DNA from: Waterburya agarophytonicola KI4
GTDB taxonomy: Bacteria; Cyanobacteriota; Cyanobacteriia; Cyanobacteriales; Xenococcaceae
Reading direction: 5' to 3'
Length of the DNA: 51,633 bases
Assembly: GCF_020640915.1 (NCBI RefSeq)
Contig: NZ_JADWDC010000033.1
Span: forward strand, 1-51,633
Shown one piece after another: positions 1-8,751 of the stretch. Made by a program: the position numbers and the translations under genes. The notes beneath the pieces are model-generated. The model saw only the letters and a list, made by a program, of their open reading frames with translations, was not told the DNA's origin and made no database searches. Positions within the stretch are counted from its first letter, which is position 1. Each line of letters opens with the position of its first letter.

Positions 1-53
1 AACAAGGAAATTATTCAGTTGAACGTTTGCTGTTTAATTAGGTGGAGCTACTT

Positions 54-1586
54 ATGAGTGGTTCGGTTTGGAATGAAGTGGATGTTTTACCTTTAGCCAA
101 ACAATTTGTCGATCACGATTGGATCGCTAATGATTGGTATCTTAATCTAGAAACTAACTATCGATATCTGTTTCAAATTATCTTTGGTTGGTTAATAGTT
201 CACCTGGGTTTTTTGGCTACTTCCATTATTGGACGCTTATTTTGCTATGGCTTAGTCGCTACTGGATTAGTATTACTCGGACAAAAACTAGGCTTGAATT
301 TAACCTATCTTCTACTCGCCACCATCGCCCTTACCTATCAAGGATACCTTCAAGGTGCGATCGCAGGAGAATGGTTTGTTGGGGGGTTAGAAGCTAAGGC
401 AGTAGCTTATGGACTAATTCTGATTGCGATTCCTTTAATGTTATCCAGACGCTATCTGTGGATGATGATGTTATTGGGATTAGCAACCTCTTTTCATGTT
501 TTAGTCGGCGGTTGGGCTTTTCTCACTACCTTGGGCTGGTTGTGTTTACCACCGAAAGCGCGTTTATTGAAACTAGGACAAAATATTTGGTTGTTATTTG
601 CAGTATACTTAGCTGCTAGTGCTTTTGCCATTCCCCCAATCCTACAGCAGTTAGTTGCTTCTACTCCACCAGGAAACATTTCTCCTTCTTTTATCTATGT
701 TTTTTTGAGACTTCCCCATCACTTAAACCCCTTTGCTTGGCATCCCTTATTGTGGCTGAGATTGGCTATTTATCTTGGCATCTGGATCTGGTGTGTAAGC
801 CTACTCAAAAATATTGCTGATGCTAAAGGCTGGCAGCCAGTGGACTACGCCCGTTTAGAATTAACCGAGTTTACTTTAATTAGTCTTGTACCCTTTGTTA
901 TCGGTATCGCGATCGCCTTTTTTGACAGTGAGGGAAGTTTCCTGCAATATTATCCTTTTCGCTTCGGCGATACGATCTTGCCCCTGGCTACCTATTTGTT
1001 AACTGCCTGTACTTTACAAACCAAGTTTTCTGTAAAAAAACATCGGTCGATCTGTTTTATCTTAATTGGCTGTATCTTATTTACCCAAATAACATTTTTT
1101 AGTCAAAGTGCGATCGCTGCTCAAAATTTTCCGACTCAACAACAGAATGTAGATCCCCAATGGAAACTAATGAGTGACTGGATCGAGAATAATACTCCTC
1201 AAGATGCGGTGTTTATTTCCCATCCTTGGTATTTGGCAAATTTCACCTGGATGACTCAAAGGGCTACAGTAGTAAAGCTTAAAATGTTTCCCCAAACCAA
1301 AGATGGAATTGTCGAATATTACCAGCGTCTGAACGATCTAAGTGGTGGTAATCTTGCTAAAATCTATTTTGGCAGTGAAAAATTAGACCAGGTAAAAACA
1401 GTTAAGGCAATTAGCGCGGGATTTTCTGCCCTTAACACTTCCCAGGTACTCAAATTAATGAAAAAATATCAGTGCGAGTACTTTTTAACTGAGATCGAAC
1501 ATCAGTTAGAATTACCTATTGTTCATATTCAAGCACCTTATATTCTTTATAAAAGTCAGTTGGAATCGAATGACCTAGAAAACTAA
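54..1586 (+). CDS. Polytopic membrane protein of unknown function
   Basis: I do not recognise this protein with confidence. It has about nine to ten hydrophobic segments, from residue ~25 to ~345, followed by a soluble C-terminal part of about 150 residues. That plan recalls GT-C-like or DUF6798-type bacterial membrane proteins. The ATG at 54 is preceded at a good distance by AGGTGGAG (40-47), so I chose it over the GTG at 42. An in-frame TAG lies at 39-41, directly before the GTG. The first residues (SVWNEVDVLPLAKQF) read like the loop after a first membrane helix, so the original N-terminus may lie upstream, cut off by this stop. The gene converges on phnE with a 1-base gap. The function is open; the coding assignment is firm. 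Confidence 0.7.
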   Translation: MSGSVWNEVDVLPLAKQFVDHDWIANDWYLNLETNYRYLFQIIFGWLIVHLGFLATSIIGRLFCYGLVATGLVLLGQKLGLNLTYLLLATIALTYQGYLQGAIAGEWFVGGLEAKAVAYGLILIAIPLMLSRRYLWMMMLLGLATSFHVLVGGWAFLTTLGWLCLPPKARLLKLGQNIWLLFAVYLAASAFAIPPILQQLVASTPPGNISPSFIYVFLRLPHHLNPFAWHPLLWLRLAIYLGIWIWCVSLLKNIADAKGWQPVDYARLELTEFTLISLVPFVIGIAIAFFDSEGSFLQYYPFRFGDTILPLATYLLTACTLQTKFSVKKHRSICFILIGCILFTQITFFSQSAIAAQNFPTQQQNVDPQWKLMSDWIENNTPQDAVFISHPWYLANFTWMTQRATVVKLKMFPQTKDGIVEYYQRLNDLSGGNLAKIYFGSEKLDQVKTVKAISAGFSALNTSQVLKLMKKYQCEYFLTEIEHQLELPIVHIQAPYILYKSQLESNDLEN

Positions 1587-1587
1587 T

Positions 1588-2421
1588 CTAAATGAGCCAG
1601 TTTCTTAACTTGGCAGAGATAGTATCAATAATGGTGGTGGCTAAAATTAAAATGATTAAAATAGAGCAAACTTTGCCATAGTCAAAAGACTGGAAGCTTT
1701 GATATAAAGAAACTCCAATTCCTCCCGCACCTACAATTCCCAATACCGAAGCAGAACGCACATTAGATTCAAAACGGTACAAAGCAAAAGAAGTCCATAA
1801 GGGAATTACCTGGGGAATGATGCCAAAAATAACCTCCTGGATCTTACTCGCTCCTGTAGCCCTTATCCCTTCAACTTGCCCTGGTTCGATCGCCTCAACC
1901 GCCTCAGAGAATAATTTACCCAAAGCCCCCGCAGTATGAATAAATAATGCCATAACTCCCGCAAAGGGGCCCAAACCTACCGCCACTACGAACACCAAGG
2001 CAAAAACAATTTCATTAATCGCCCGCATTGCATCCAAGATTCTTCTAATAGGCTGAACGATCCAAGGGGGACAAACATTTTCTGAGGCTAAGATGGATAG
2101 AGGAATGGCAGCGATCGCAGCTAGCAAAGTACCCCAAATTCCCATGGAGATAGTAATCAAAGTATCGTCGAGATAGGTTTTCCAGTAGGAAAAATCAGGA
2201 GGAAAGTAAGAGCTAATATACTCCACCATATTTCCTCCCCGTTGAATCAATACGGGAGGATTTAATTCACTTTGGTGATAAGAAAAAATTAGTAAGGCGA
2301 TCGCTATAATTAACCAGAAAATTTTTACCGTAGTTACCTGTTTATCTTCCTTAGCTAACATTTGCCTTACTTCAGAAGAAACTTTAGTATGATGATGATT
2401 AGATATATTCGGCGATCGCAT
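1588..2421 (-). CDS. phnE: Phosphonate/phosphite-type ABC transporter permease PhnE
   Basis: This 277-residue inner-membrane permease is the last gene of a phnC-phnD-phnE set. It has a membrane helix near residues 33-48 and further helices from about 88 onward. The cytoplasmic EAA loop, the contact to the ATPase, is visible as EAIEPGQVEGIRATGAS followed by IIPQVIPLW, as in PhnE proteins. Together with the binding protein and ATPase it should import phosphonates, phosphite or a related phosphorus oxyanion; permease sequence alone cannot tell which. It starts 34 bases after phnD and is probably co-transcribed. No C-P lyase or phosphite dehydrogenase gene is nearby. Confidence 0.9.
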   Translation of the reverse strand: MRSPNISNHHHTKVSSEVRQMLAKEDKQVTTVKIFWLIIAIALLIFSYHQSELNPPVLIQRGGNMVEYISSYFPPDFSYWKTYLDDTLITISMGIWGTLLAAIAAIPLSILASENVCPPWIVQPIRRILDAMRAINEIVFALVFVVAVGLGPFAGVMALFIHTAGALGKLFSEAVEAIEPGQVEGIRATGASKIQEVIFGIIPQVIPLWTSFALYRFESNVRSASVLGIVGAGGIGVSLYQSFQSFDYGKVCSILIILILATTIIDTISAKLRNWLI

Positions 2422-2455
2422 AATTTTCCCAAAATCTCCTATTGCCTTGGTTTAT

Positions 2456-3442
2456 TTACTTAATAGTTGCTAGTTGCTCGTTAAGTTCAGCAATCTGCTT
2501 GTCTTTATCAGTTTGGGATAAATTATCATTAGCTTGAATTGCTAGAATTTTCTCACCGATATCTAGTTCGCGGATGGGGTTCCAAACATTATCGGCAGCA
2601 GGAGCAAAGCCTTGCCATTCCAATGGTTCGAGTACGGCTGAATCTTTGTAATTGTAAAAGAAGTCTTTAAGCTTAGTTTTAAGATCTTCAGATAAGTCTG
2701 CACGCCAAGCGATCGGATCGCTTGGAATTAGTACCGATGTCCAAATAACCTCAATATTTTCTCTGGCTTGGGGATTAGTTGTTCCTAAACGACTCAATGA
2801 CTCGCTGTTGTTGGTAGCCACATCTACCTGATTATTTGCTACCGCTAATGCAGTTGCCTCGTGGTTTCCTGAAAATATCAAACGTTTAAACGCATCCTTG
2901 GGATTAACGCCATTTTGAGCAAAAACGTAGTAGCTAGGAACTAAATAGCCAGAAGTTGAATTAGTCTCGTTAAAGGCAAATGTAAGTTCGGGAGCGTTTT
3001 GAACTACAAACTTGTCTCCTCCCATTTCTTTTGCTTGAGCTAGCTTAGGATTATTTTTATTCATAATTAAATGAGAAACATAACCCTTCGTACCGTCAGA
3101 ATTAACAGTTTGGGCGAATACTTCCGCATCAGCGATTTTATTCGCTTCGATATAAGACTTTCCACCCAACCAAGCTAACTGCACCTGTCCAAAACGCATC
3201 GCCTCAATCACCCCTGCATATTGGGTGGCATAGAAAGCTTTGACGGGTATGCCAATCTCTTCCGACATGGCAGCAATAAACGGTTCCCAGATTGGCTTTT
3301 GATTGGCTTGAGATTCAGTGGAGATAATACCAAAATTAAGTTCTTTGAGATCTTGGGCTTGAGCGGATTTTGAGAATAATTTAGCTGCTGCTAGTGAGCC
3401 AGCAAATACTGAAGTATTTCTGATAAAAGATCGTCTTTTCAT
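2456..3442 (-). CDS. phnD: Periplasmic phosphonate/phosphite-binding protein PhnD
   Basis: This 328-residue solute-binding protein delivers substrate to the PhnE/PhnC transporter. The N-terminus MKRRSFIRNTS followed by a hydrophobic stretch and an AQA-Q cleavage region looks like a Tat-type signal peptide ending near residue 29. The mature protein starts with the family-typical ELNFGIISTESQ, and AGVIEAMRFGQVQLAWLGG matches the PhnD core that binds the oxyanion. The gene sits between phnC and phnE on the same strand. A GATAAT-type hexamer array lies just upstream (3449-3467). Substrate preference cannot be read from the sequence; a phosphite-binding PtxB-like role is equally possible. Confidence 0.9.
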   Translation of the reverse strand: MKRRSFIRNTSVFAGSLAAAKLFSKSAQAQDLKELNFGIISTESQANQKPIWEPFIAAMSEEIGIPVKAFYATQYAGVIEAMRFGQVQLAWLGGKSYIEANKIADAEVFAQTVNSDGTKGYVSHLIMNKNNPKLAQAKEMGGDKFVVQNAPELTFAFNETNSTSGYLVPSYYVFAQNGVNPKDAFKRLIFSGNHEATALAVANNQVDVATNNSESLSRLGTTNPQARENIEVIWTSVLIPSDPIAWRADLSEDLKTKLKDFFYNYKDSAVLEPLEWQGFAPAADNVWNPIRELDIGEKILAIQANDNLSQTDKDKQIAELNEQLATIK

Positions 3443-3448
3443 TGTCTA

Positions 3449-3467
3449 GATAATGATTATGATAGAT
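3449..3467 (-). promoter_or_regulatory. Fur-box-like hexamer array upstream of phnD
   Basis: On the plus strand this reads GATAAT GATTAT GATAGAT, three near-repeats of the GATAAT hexamer from which Fur sites are built. It lies 6 bases ahead of the phnD start codon. By my count it matches the 19-base Fur consensus at 13 positions. In an AT-rich spacer this may be chance. Confidence 0.2.
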
Positions 3468-3470
3468 AAA

Positions 3471-3490
3471 AATTAATTAGAATTAATTAG
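3471..3490. repeat. Perfect tandem 10-bp repeat AATTAATTAG x2 at the end of phnC
   Basis: Two exact copies of AATTAATTAG lie head to tail; the second overlaps the phnC stop codon (TTA at 3487-3489 on the plus strand). It may simply be a slippage product in AT-rich DNA. No function is known to me. Confidence 0.6.
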
Positions 3491-4320
3491 TGTGTTTCTG
3501 TCTTAGTCTTGACTAACAAATCCTCTCTTGTGGTAAAGTCTCCATGTCCGCGAACGACCAACTCTTCAACGGCTGAACCATAGATTTTAGTTAGCTTTTG
3601 TTCGTTTAGTTCGTTGACTGCGCCATCAAACATGACTTTGCCATCCCGCAGAGCGATCGCTCGTTTAAAATAGCGTTGTACCATCTGTACTTGGTGCAAA
3701 GAAGTAATGACAGTGATGCCTTCATCATTAAGCTCGCACAACAATTCCATTACTTTCCTGGCTGACTCAGGATCGAGGGAGGCTATGGGTTCATCGGCAA
3801 GAATAATTTTCGCCCCCTGAACCAAACAACGGGCGATCGCTACTCGTTGCTGTTGTCCGCCAGATAAAGTAGAAGCACGCTGATAGGCTTGTTCGAGGAT
3901 GCCAACTCTTTGTAGAGCTGCTAGGGCTTGAGTCTTTTCTGATTTAGAGAATTGACGAAAAAGCGATCGCGATAGAGAGATCTGGGATAAATTACCAATC
4001 AAGACATTTTCTACAACAGTCAAACGAGTGACTAAATTAAACTGTTGAAAAATAAAGCCAATTTGACTCCGTATTCGACGGATGTGCGAATGGTATTTGC
4101 CCTGACTTTGAAGGGGTGCATCAAAGATACTGACTGTACCTTTGTCCGCAAGATGTAAACCATTTATATTTCGCAACAAGGTTGATTTACCTGAGCCAGA
4201 AGCACCAACTAGAGCCAGCATTTCGCCCTCATTAGCTATCAAACCAACCTTATTCAAGGCTAATTTTCCTTTAAAACTCTTGCTTAAATTTTCAACCTTA
4301 ACTGCTTTAGCAATAGTCAA
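3487..4320 (-). CDS. phnC: Phosphonate/phosphite-type ABC transporter ATPase PhnC
   Basis: This 277-residue ATPase powers the PhnD/PhnE importer. The Walker A is GASGSGKS (residues 39-46), the Q-loop is FQQFNLV (91-97), the ABC signature is LSGGQQQR (152-159) and the Walker B is IILADEP (172-178). An H-switch follows in ITSLHQ, so all catalytic elements are present. It is the first gene of the minus-strand set, and the spacer before argS (4321-4563) should hold the promoter. That spacer contains CTTAAT-type repeats with 11-base phasing that resemble a cyanobacterial Pho box, and a GTA-N8-TAC motif (4327-4340) close to the start codon. Confidence 0.92.
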   Translation of the reverse strand: MTIAKAVKVENLSKSFKGKLALNKVGLIANEGEMLALVGASGSGKSTLLRNINGLHLADKGTVSIFDAPLQSQGKYHSHIRRIRSQIGFIFQQFNLVTRLTVVENVLIGNLSQISLSRSLFRQFSKSEKTQALAALQRVGILEQAYQRASTLSGGQQQRVAIARCLVQGAKIILADEPIASLDPESARKVMELLCELNDEGITVITSLHQVQMVQRYFKRAIALRDGKVMFDGAVNELNEQKLTKIYGSAVEELVVRGHGDFTTREDLLVKTKTETH

Positions 4321-4365
4321 TCTTAAGTACCTAAAACTACACTAGTTTAATAGTGTCTAGGATTT

Positions 4366-4406
4366 GAATTAAGACAACAGTAGGCTTAATTTATGAATCG
4401 ATTAAG
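4366..4406 (-). promoter_or_regulatory. Pho-box-like repeats upstream of phnC
   Basis: Read on the minus strand, CTTAATCG and CTTAATTC are spaced exactly 33 bases apart, three 11-base turns. A weaker CATAAATT sits in phase between them. Cyanobacterial Pho boxes are 8-base direct repeats of the CTTAACCT type with 3-base spacers. The two outer units fit partly and the third in-phase unit (CCTACTGT) poorly. The position, 46-86 bases ahead of phnC, is suitable. Confidence 0.3.
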
Positions 4407-4482
4407 ATTTGGGCGTTGTTTTTGGCTGATACTTTTTGCGTTGCTGAATCGAGGTATGATTTTACTGATATGCGATCGCTAA
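4393..4482 (+). other. 29-codon open frame in the phnC-argS spacer, doubtful
   Basis: An ATG frame of 29 codons would give a short peptide with a hydrophobic middle (CFWLILFALL). It lacks a convincing ribosome binding site. The stretch TTTTTGCGTTGCTGAATCGA reminds me of short interspersed sequences found near insertion-sequence remnants in other cyanobacteria, but I cannot verify that. The frame may be meaningless. Confidence 0.2.
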
Positions 4483-4563
4483 AAAATTAGGGTTATTACT
4501 TCCAAATGCTGATGTTCTAACTCTTATAAATTTATCTTGGTAATTCCTAAATTATAAATTATT

Positions 4564-6321
4564 ATGACTTCTATACTAGAACAGCTTAAAGATTCTGTTA
4601 GCAATGCTTTGGTGGCTGCTTTCGGCGCAGAAATGGCAGATAAAGATCCTTTGGTTGCACCGACTAATAACCCCAAATTTGGGGATTATCAATCTAATTT
4701 GGCTTTATCTTTAGCCAAACCATTAAAACAAAACCCTAGAGCGATCGCCCAATCGATTATCGACAATCTTGAGATAGATGATATGTGCGAAACTCCCACT
4801 ATCGCGGGGCCTGGTTTTATCAACTTTATGCTAAAATCGGACTACGTTGGGAGTCTACTGCAAAAAATTCAACCAGACGAACGGTTAGGAATCGAGAGAG
4901 TTGAATCGGCAGACAAAGTTATCGTAGATTTTTCCAGCCCTAATATTGCCAAAGAAATGCACGTAGGACACTTGCGATCGACTATTATTGGCGATGCGAT
5001 CGCGCGTATTTTAGAATTTCGAGGTTATGATGTGCTGCGTCTCAATCACGTAGGAGATTGGGGTACTCAGTTTGGGATGTTAATTGCTTATCTGCGGGAA
5101 GCCTATCCCGAAGCTTTAACTACTGCCGATGCCCTGGATATTGGCGACTTGGTATCCTTATATAAAAAAGCCAAGGTGCGTTTTGATGAAGACGAAGAGT
5201 TTAAGCAAACCGCCAGAGAAGAAGTAGTCAAATTACAAGCGGGTGCAGAGGATAGTCGTCGGGCTTGGAAGCTATTGTGCGATCAGTCTCGCAGAGAGTT
5301 TCAGGTTATTTATGATTTACTGGATATTAAATTAGAAGAGAGAGGAGAATCTTTTTACAATCCTTTTTTAGCAGACATTGTTAGCGAATTGGATGAGAAA
5401 GGTTTATTAGAAAAAAGTGAAGGTGCGATGTGCGTCTTTCTCGATAGCTTTACTAATAAAGAAGGAGATCCTTTACCTTTAATAGTGCAGAAAACTGATG
5501 GTGGTTTTAATTATGCCACTACCGATTTAGCAGCAATTAAATATCGAATAAAAGAAGACAAAGCAACTAGAATTATCTACGTTACTGACTCTGGACAAGC
5601 TAATCACTTTGCAGGGGTATTTCAGGTAGCAAAGAAAGCAGGAATATTACCCGAGTCTGTGGAAACAGTTCACGTACCTTTTGGTTTGGTACTAGGTAAA
5701 GATGGTAAAAGATTAAAAACTCGTTCTGGAGTAACAGTTAAACTAAAAGACTTATTAGACGAAGCTATAAATCGAGCAAAAAACGATCTAGAAACTAGAT
5801 TAAAAGATGAAGAAAGAAAAGAGACTCCCGAATTTATTGATCGCGTTGCTCAAGTAGTTGGTCTAAGTGCAGTCAAATATGCCGATCTCAGTCATAATCG
5901 TACATCAGACTATACATTTGATTATGATAAAATGCTCGACCTTAAGGGAAATACAGCACCATATTTGCTATATGCTTATGTACGTCCTCAAGGTATTAGT
6001 CGGAAAGGAAATATTGATTTTTCTAAACTAGATAATAAGACAAATATTGTATTAGCAGAAAAGGAAGAATTGGCTTTAGCAAAACATATCTTGCAACTAG
6101 AAGAAATAATTAAAGAAGTAGAGTCTACTTTATTACCTAATCGTATATGTTTGTATCTCTTTGAATTAAGTCAAAAATTTAATCAATTCTTTGAAGAATG
6201 CAATGTTTTAAATGCAGAAGAACCTCAGAAAACTTCTCGTTTAATCTTAGCTGACTTAACCGCACGTACTATTAAATTGGGCTTGTCTTTGTTAGGCATT
6301 GAAGTATTAGAAAGAATGTAA
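4564..6321 (+). CDS. argS: Arginyl-tRNA synthetase
   Basis: This 585-residue class I synthetase charges tRNA-Arg. The N-terminal Add-1 domain (about 1-110) is followed by the HIGH motif in the form HVGH (133-136) within [16 protein letters not shown]. The conserved [14 protein letters not shown] follows. The KMSKS position is degenerate (KRLKTRSG, around 382-389), as is usual in ArgRS. The C-terminal anticodon-binding domain is complete, with the typical ending [14 protein letters not shown]. The ATG at 4564 gives a family-typical length. The gene stands alone between the minus-strand phn genes and a histidine kinase gene. Confidence 0.97.
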   Translation: MTSILEQLKDSVSNALVAAFGAEMADKDPLVAPTNNPKFGDYQSNLALSLAKPLKQNPRAIAQSIIDNLEIDDMCETPTIAGPGFINFMLKSDYVGSLLQKIQPDERLGIERVESADKVIVDFSSPNIAKEMHVGHLRSTIIGDAIARILEFRGYDVLRLNHVGDWGTQFGMLIAYLREAYPEALTTADALDIGDLVSLYKKAKVRFDEDEEFKQTAREEVVKLQAGAEDSRRAWKLLCDQSRREFQVIYDLLDIKLEERGESFYNPFLADIVSELDEKGLLEKSEGAMCVFLDSFTNKEGDPLPLIVQKTDGGFNYATTDLAAIKYRIKEDKATRIIYVTDSGQANHFAGVFQVAKKAGILPESVETVHVPFGLVLGKDGKRLKTRSGVTVKLKDLLDEAINRAKNDLETRLKDEERKETPEFIDRVAQVVGLSAVKYADLSHNRTSDYTFDYDKMLDLKGNTAPYLLYAYVRPQGISRKGNIDFSKLDNKTNIVLAEKEELALAKHILQLEEIIKEVESTLLPNRICLYLFELSQKFNQFFEECNVLNAEEPQKTSRLILADLTARTIKLGLSLLGIEVLERM

Positions 6322-6394
6322 TTCTTGAATTACTAATTGCCTAAAGAGAAGACGAACAAAATAAAAAGACTATTGACAGTAATTATTAACTCCT

Positions 6395-6410
6395 AATAAA
6401 TTAATTTATT
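6395..6410. repeat. 16-bp AT palindrome between argS and the kinase gene
   Basis: AATAAATTAATTTATT is a perfect palindrome in the short spacer between two convergent genes. It could be a weak bidirectional hairpin at the 3' ends, but it has no GC pairs and would not make a strong terminator. Confidence 0.3.
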
Positions 6411-6426
6411 TCTTAAAAGTTCATAA

Positions 6427-8148
6427 TTACTGTTCCGATTGTGCTGTTTTAATTACAGGCAAATGAGTTAAAGGTACGGTAAAAGTAACAGTCGAACCTA
6501 ATCCATCCCCCATACTATAAAAAGATATAGTTCCACCCATAGCTTCTACCAATTTTTGAGAAATCGCCAAACCCAAACCCGTACCACCATAAGATTTTGT
6601 CCGCGAACCATCTACCTGATAGAAATTTTCAAATAACTTATTTTGCTTTTCTAAAGATACCCCAATACCTGTATCGGCAACGCTGATTTTCACCATCCCT
6701 GGCAATTCAATACCTTGAGATTCGACTTTTTTATTATTGATCTCTGCACTGACAACAATACCTCCTTCTCTAGTAAATTTAATTCCATTGCCCACCAGAT
6801 TCAACATCACCTGAAGCAAACGTTGATAATTTCCATATAAAGTAACGGGAGTCATAGTTGCGGGATATTTAAACTGGAAGTTTAGTTTTTTTTGTTCTGC
6901 TTGAGTGCGAATCAGATTATCAACATTTTGGAACAACTCATCCAATTCTATCTCTGTTAATTCCAGATCCATTTTGCCAGCTTCAATTTTGGCAATATCT
7001 AAAATATCATTAATCAAATTCAACAAATGAATCGAAGACTTATAAGCTTCTTCAATAAACTCATGTTGTTCTTCGGCATTATCTGCCATCCCCTCTAAAA
7101 GCAACTTGAGGAAGCCAATAATACCATTGAGGGGAGTACGCAATTCATGGGATGTATTAGCTAAGAAATCACTTTTGAGGCGGTTTGCTTCTTCTGCTTG
7201 AATGCTGGCTTGTTCTACTTCCCGATATAGTTTGGCTAGAGAAATTGCAGCTTCTACTTGTTCGGCTATCTCCTTGAGCATTTCCATTTCTGCTGTTGTC
7301 CAATGACGGTAGCGATCGCATTGTTGCAAACAGATTAATACATTATCTTCACTGTTATAGTTGGTCGATACCACTAAGCTAGATTTACGCTGGAGGATAT
7401 CTACCCCCATAAAATCTACGGCTAAAGGATAGTTCGACACCAAAGCCTGTTGTAGATGAGTTTCGTTTTGCCAATTAATTTGATGTTCTGTAATAGAACC
7501 ATATAGATCTGAACAATATTCTGCTTCTACTGATAGCTGGGTGATATTGCTGTGATTTGTCAAAATTAAACAGCGACTAACAGCAAAAGTAGAACCAATA
7601 TTATTAACTGTCTGTTGATAAATAGTTTCCAAATCTAGGCTGCGACGAATCTTGCGCACCACCTGATTTAACAATTTTTGATAGCTATAAATAGGTGCGG
7701 GAGCTTCATCTTGGGCAAAAGAAAACATTTCTTCTTCCTTCAGCAAATGTCCCATAACCAAAACAGCATGGGGCTTTCTGCTGGCAGAAAGTATGGGACT
7801 GACGATCAGTTCAAAAGAACAAGAACTTTCTCCGCATCTAAACAAACAATAGCACTGTTCTGGCAGACGACGCTCGATCGCCCGTCTAATTTTCTCTAGG
7901 TAGGTTTGAGGATCTACGGGGGCAAAAATTGTATTAAATAAACTGGTAGAGCAATCACTATTTGAATTGACAAAGTTCCCAGGTAATCCATATTCCTCTG
8001 CTTTTGCCCACCAAAAAGAAAGATAGTTTCCCGCAATATCTTGAGTAAAGACCAATTCTGCTCCCAATTGCTGCCATTTTATTTCATTGGCTGACATAGT
8101 TGTATTGCTGTTAGATCGTTCTGAATCAAATCTAGGGAGCATGGGCAA
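6427..8148 (-). CDS. PAS-GAF sensor histidine kinase
   Basis: This 573-residue soluble kinase of a two-component system has no membrane helices. An N-terminal PAS-like domain (about 25-140) is followed by a GAF domain (about 160-305) and a short coiled linker. A HisKA domain carries the phospho-acceptor His334 in SHELRTP. The ATPase domain has its N box (NLVGNGIKF), G1 box (DTGIGV) and G2 box ([10 protein letters not shown]). No receiver domain is attached and no response regulator gene is adjacent, so the partner is encoded elsewhere. The GAF domain may bind a tetrapyrrole or small ligand, but I cannot assign one. An alternative start is the internal Met18 (8097), where the homologous-looking part begins. 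Confidence 0.9.
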   Translation of the reverse strand: MPMLPRFDSERSNSNTTMSANEIKWQQLGAELVFTQDIAGNYLSFWWAKAEEYGLPGNFVNSNSDCSTSLFNTIFAPVDPQTYLEKIRRAIERRLPEQCYCLFRCGESSCSFELIVSPILSASRKPHAVLVMGHLLKEEEMFSFAQDEAPAPIYSYQKLLNQVVRKIRRSLDLETIYQQTVNNIGSTFAVSRCLILTNHSNITQLSVEAEYCSDLYGSITEHQINWQNETHLQQALVSNYPLAVDFMGVDILQRKSSLVVSTNYNSEDNVLICLQQCDRYRHWTTAEMEMLKEIAEQVEAAISLAKLYREVEQASIQAEEANRLKSDFLANTSHELRTPLNGIIGFLKLLLEGMADNAEEQHEFIEEAYKSSIHLLNLINDILDIAKIEAGKMDLELTEIELDELFQNVDNLIRTQAEQKKLNFQFKYPATMTPVTLYGNYQRLLQVMLNLVGNGIKFTREGGIVVSAEINNKKVESQGIELPGMVKISVADTGIGVSLEKQNKLFENFYQVDGSRTKSYGGTGLGLAISQKLVEAMGGTISFYSMGDGLGSTVTFTVPLTHLPVIKTAQSEQ

Positions 8149-8156
8149 GGGAGTTA

Positions 8157-8241
8157 GGCTTTAATCTAATATCAAGTTTTAAACATGGCTCTTCCCTGAA
8201 ACTATAACCTATAGATACATAAAAAAAGTTGGAATAAAGCC
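8157..8241. repeat. Short inverted repeat GGCTTTA/TAAAGCC enclosing 71 bases
   Basis: GGCTTTA (8157-8163) is matched by TAAAGCC (8235-8241). Between them lies a small hairpin sequence, CTATAACCTATAG. It could be a degenerate miniature element or chance; no target duplication is evident. Confidence 0.25.
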
Positions 8242-8296
8242 CTGAGTTTACCTAATATTCCCCATATTGCTGCGTTTTTATCTTTTTATCTCTCAA

Positions 8297-8578
8297 TCAA
8301 TCGTTCCATTCCCCTTGGGGTGGTACAGGAGGGTTGCGCCTAAAGGTACGAGTGAGATCTGTTTCTCCATCTCGTTCTCCATTGAGCCATTGCTTAATGG
8401 CGGTTTCGATAATTTTACTAGGATCGTTAGTTAAATGTTTGATCCGATTTAAGACTTCTGAATCTAAATCTATGGATACTCGTGTTTTTTCGGGATTGAT
8501 GCCCTCGCGAGGTAATTGGTTGTTGGCGAAAGATTCTTCTTCACTAGAAGACTCTAATTTTGTCAAATCGTCATTCAT
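8297..8578 (-). CDS. Small ribbon-helix-helix-like protein
   Basis: This is a 93-residue protein. Residues ~32-67 (TRVSIDLDSEVLNRIKHL, then SKIIETAIKQWL) fit a ribbon-helix-helix fold: one basic strand followed by two helices, as in CopG/Arc-type DNA-binding proteins. The N-terminus is acidic and the C-terminus is rich in Pro and Arg (RRNPPVPPQGEWND). No toxin gene is adjacent, so an antitoxin role is not supported. It may be a small transcription regulator or a structural nucleoid protein. It is divergent from lepA, with 173 bases between the two starts. Confidence 0.65.
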   Translation of the reverse strand: MNDDLTKLESSSEEESFANNQLPREGINPEKTRVSIDLDSEVLNRIKHLTNDPSKIIETAIKQWLNGERDGETDLTRTFRRNPPVPPQGEWND

Positions 8579-8751
8579 AACCGTTCTTGGTTTGGTTTAT
8601 TTTATTTTAATAATACCCGTTGGACTTATTTAAGGGCAAAACAAAACAATTAAAGTAATGATGTGCGATCAATAATGGAAAATAAGTAAAAATCAACATT
8701 ACAATAGTTTAAAATACTAACTTTTAAAGATTCTTAATCTAATAAATTTTT

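Noticed and set aside
4327-4340. GTA-N8-TAC (NtcA-like) motif before phnC
   Set aside because: No -10 box follows at the required spacing on either strand, and the site overlaps the region just before the start codon, so activation is unlikely; repression cannot be excluded.
8334-8633. 99-codon plus-strand frame opposite the ribbon-helix-helix gene
   Set aside because: It is the antisense shadow of a gene with a recognisable fold, with no ribosome binding site and no protein-like motif.
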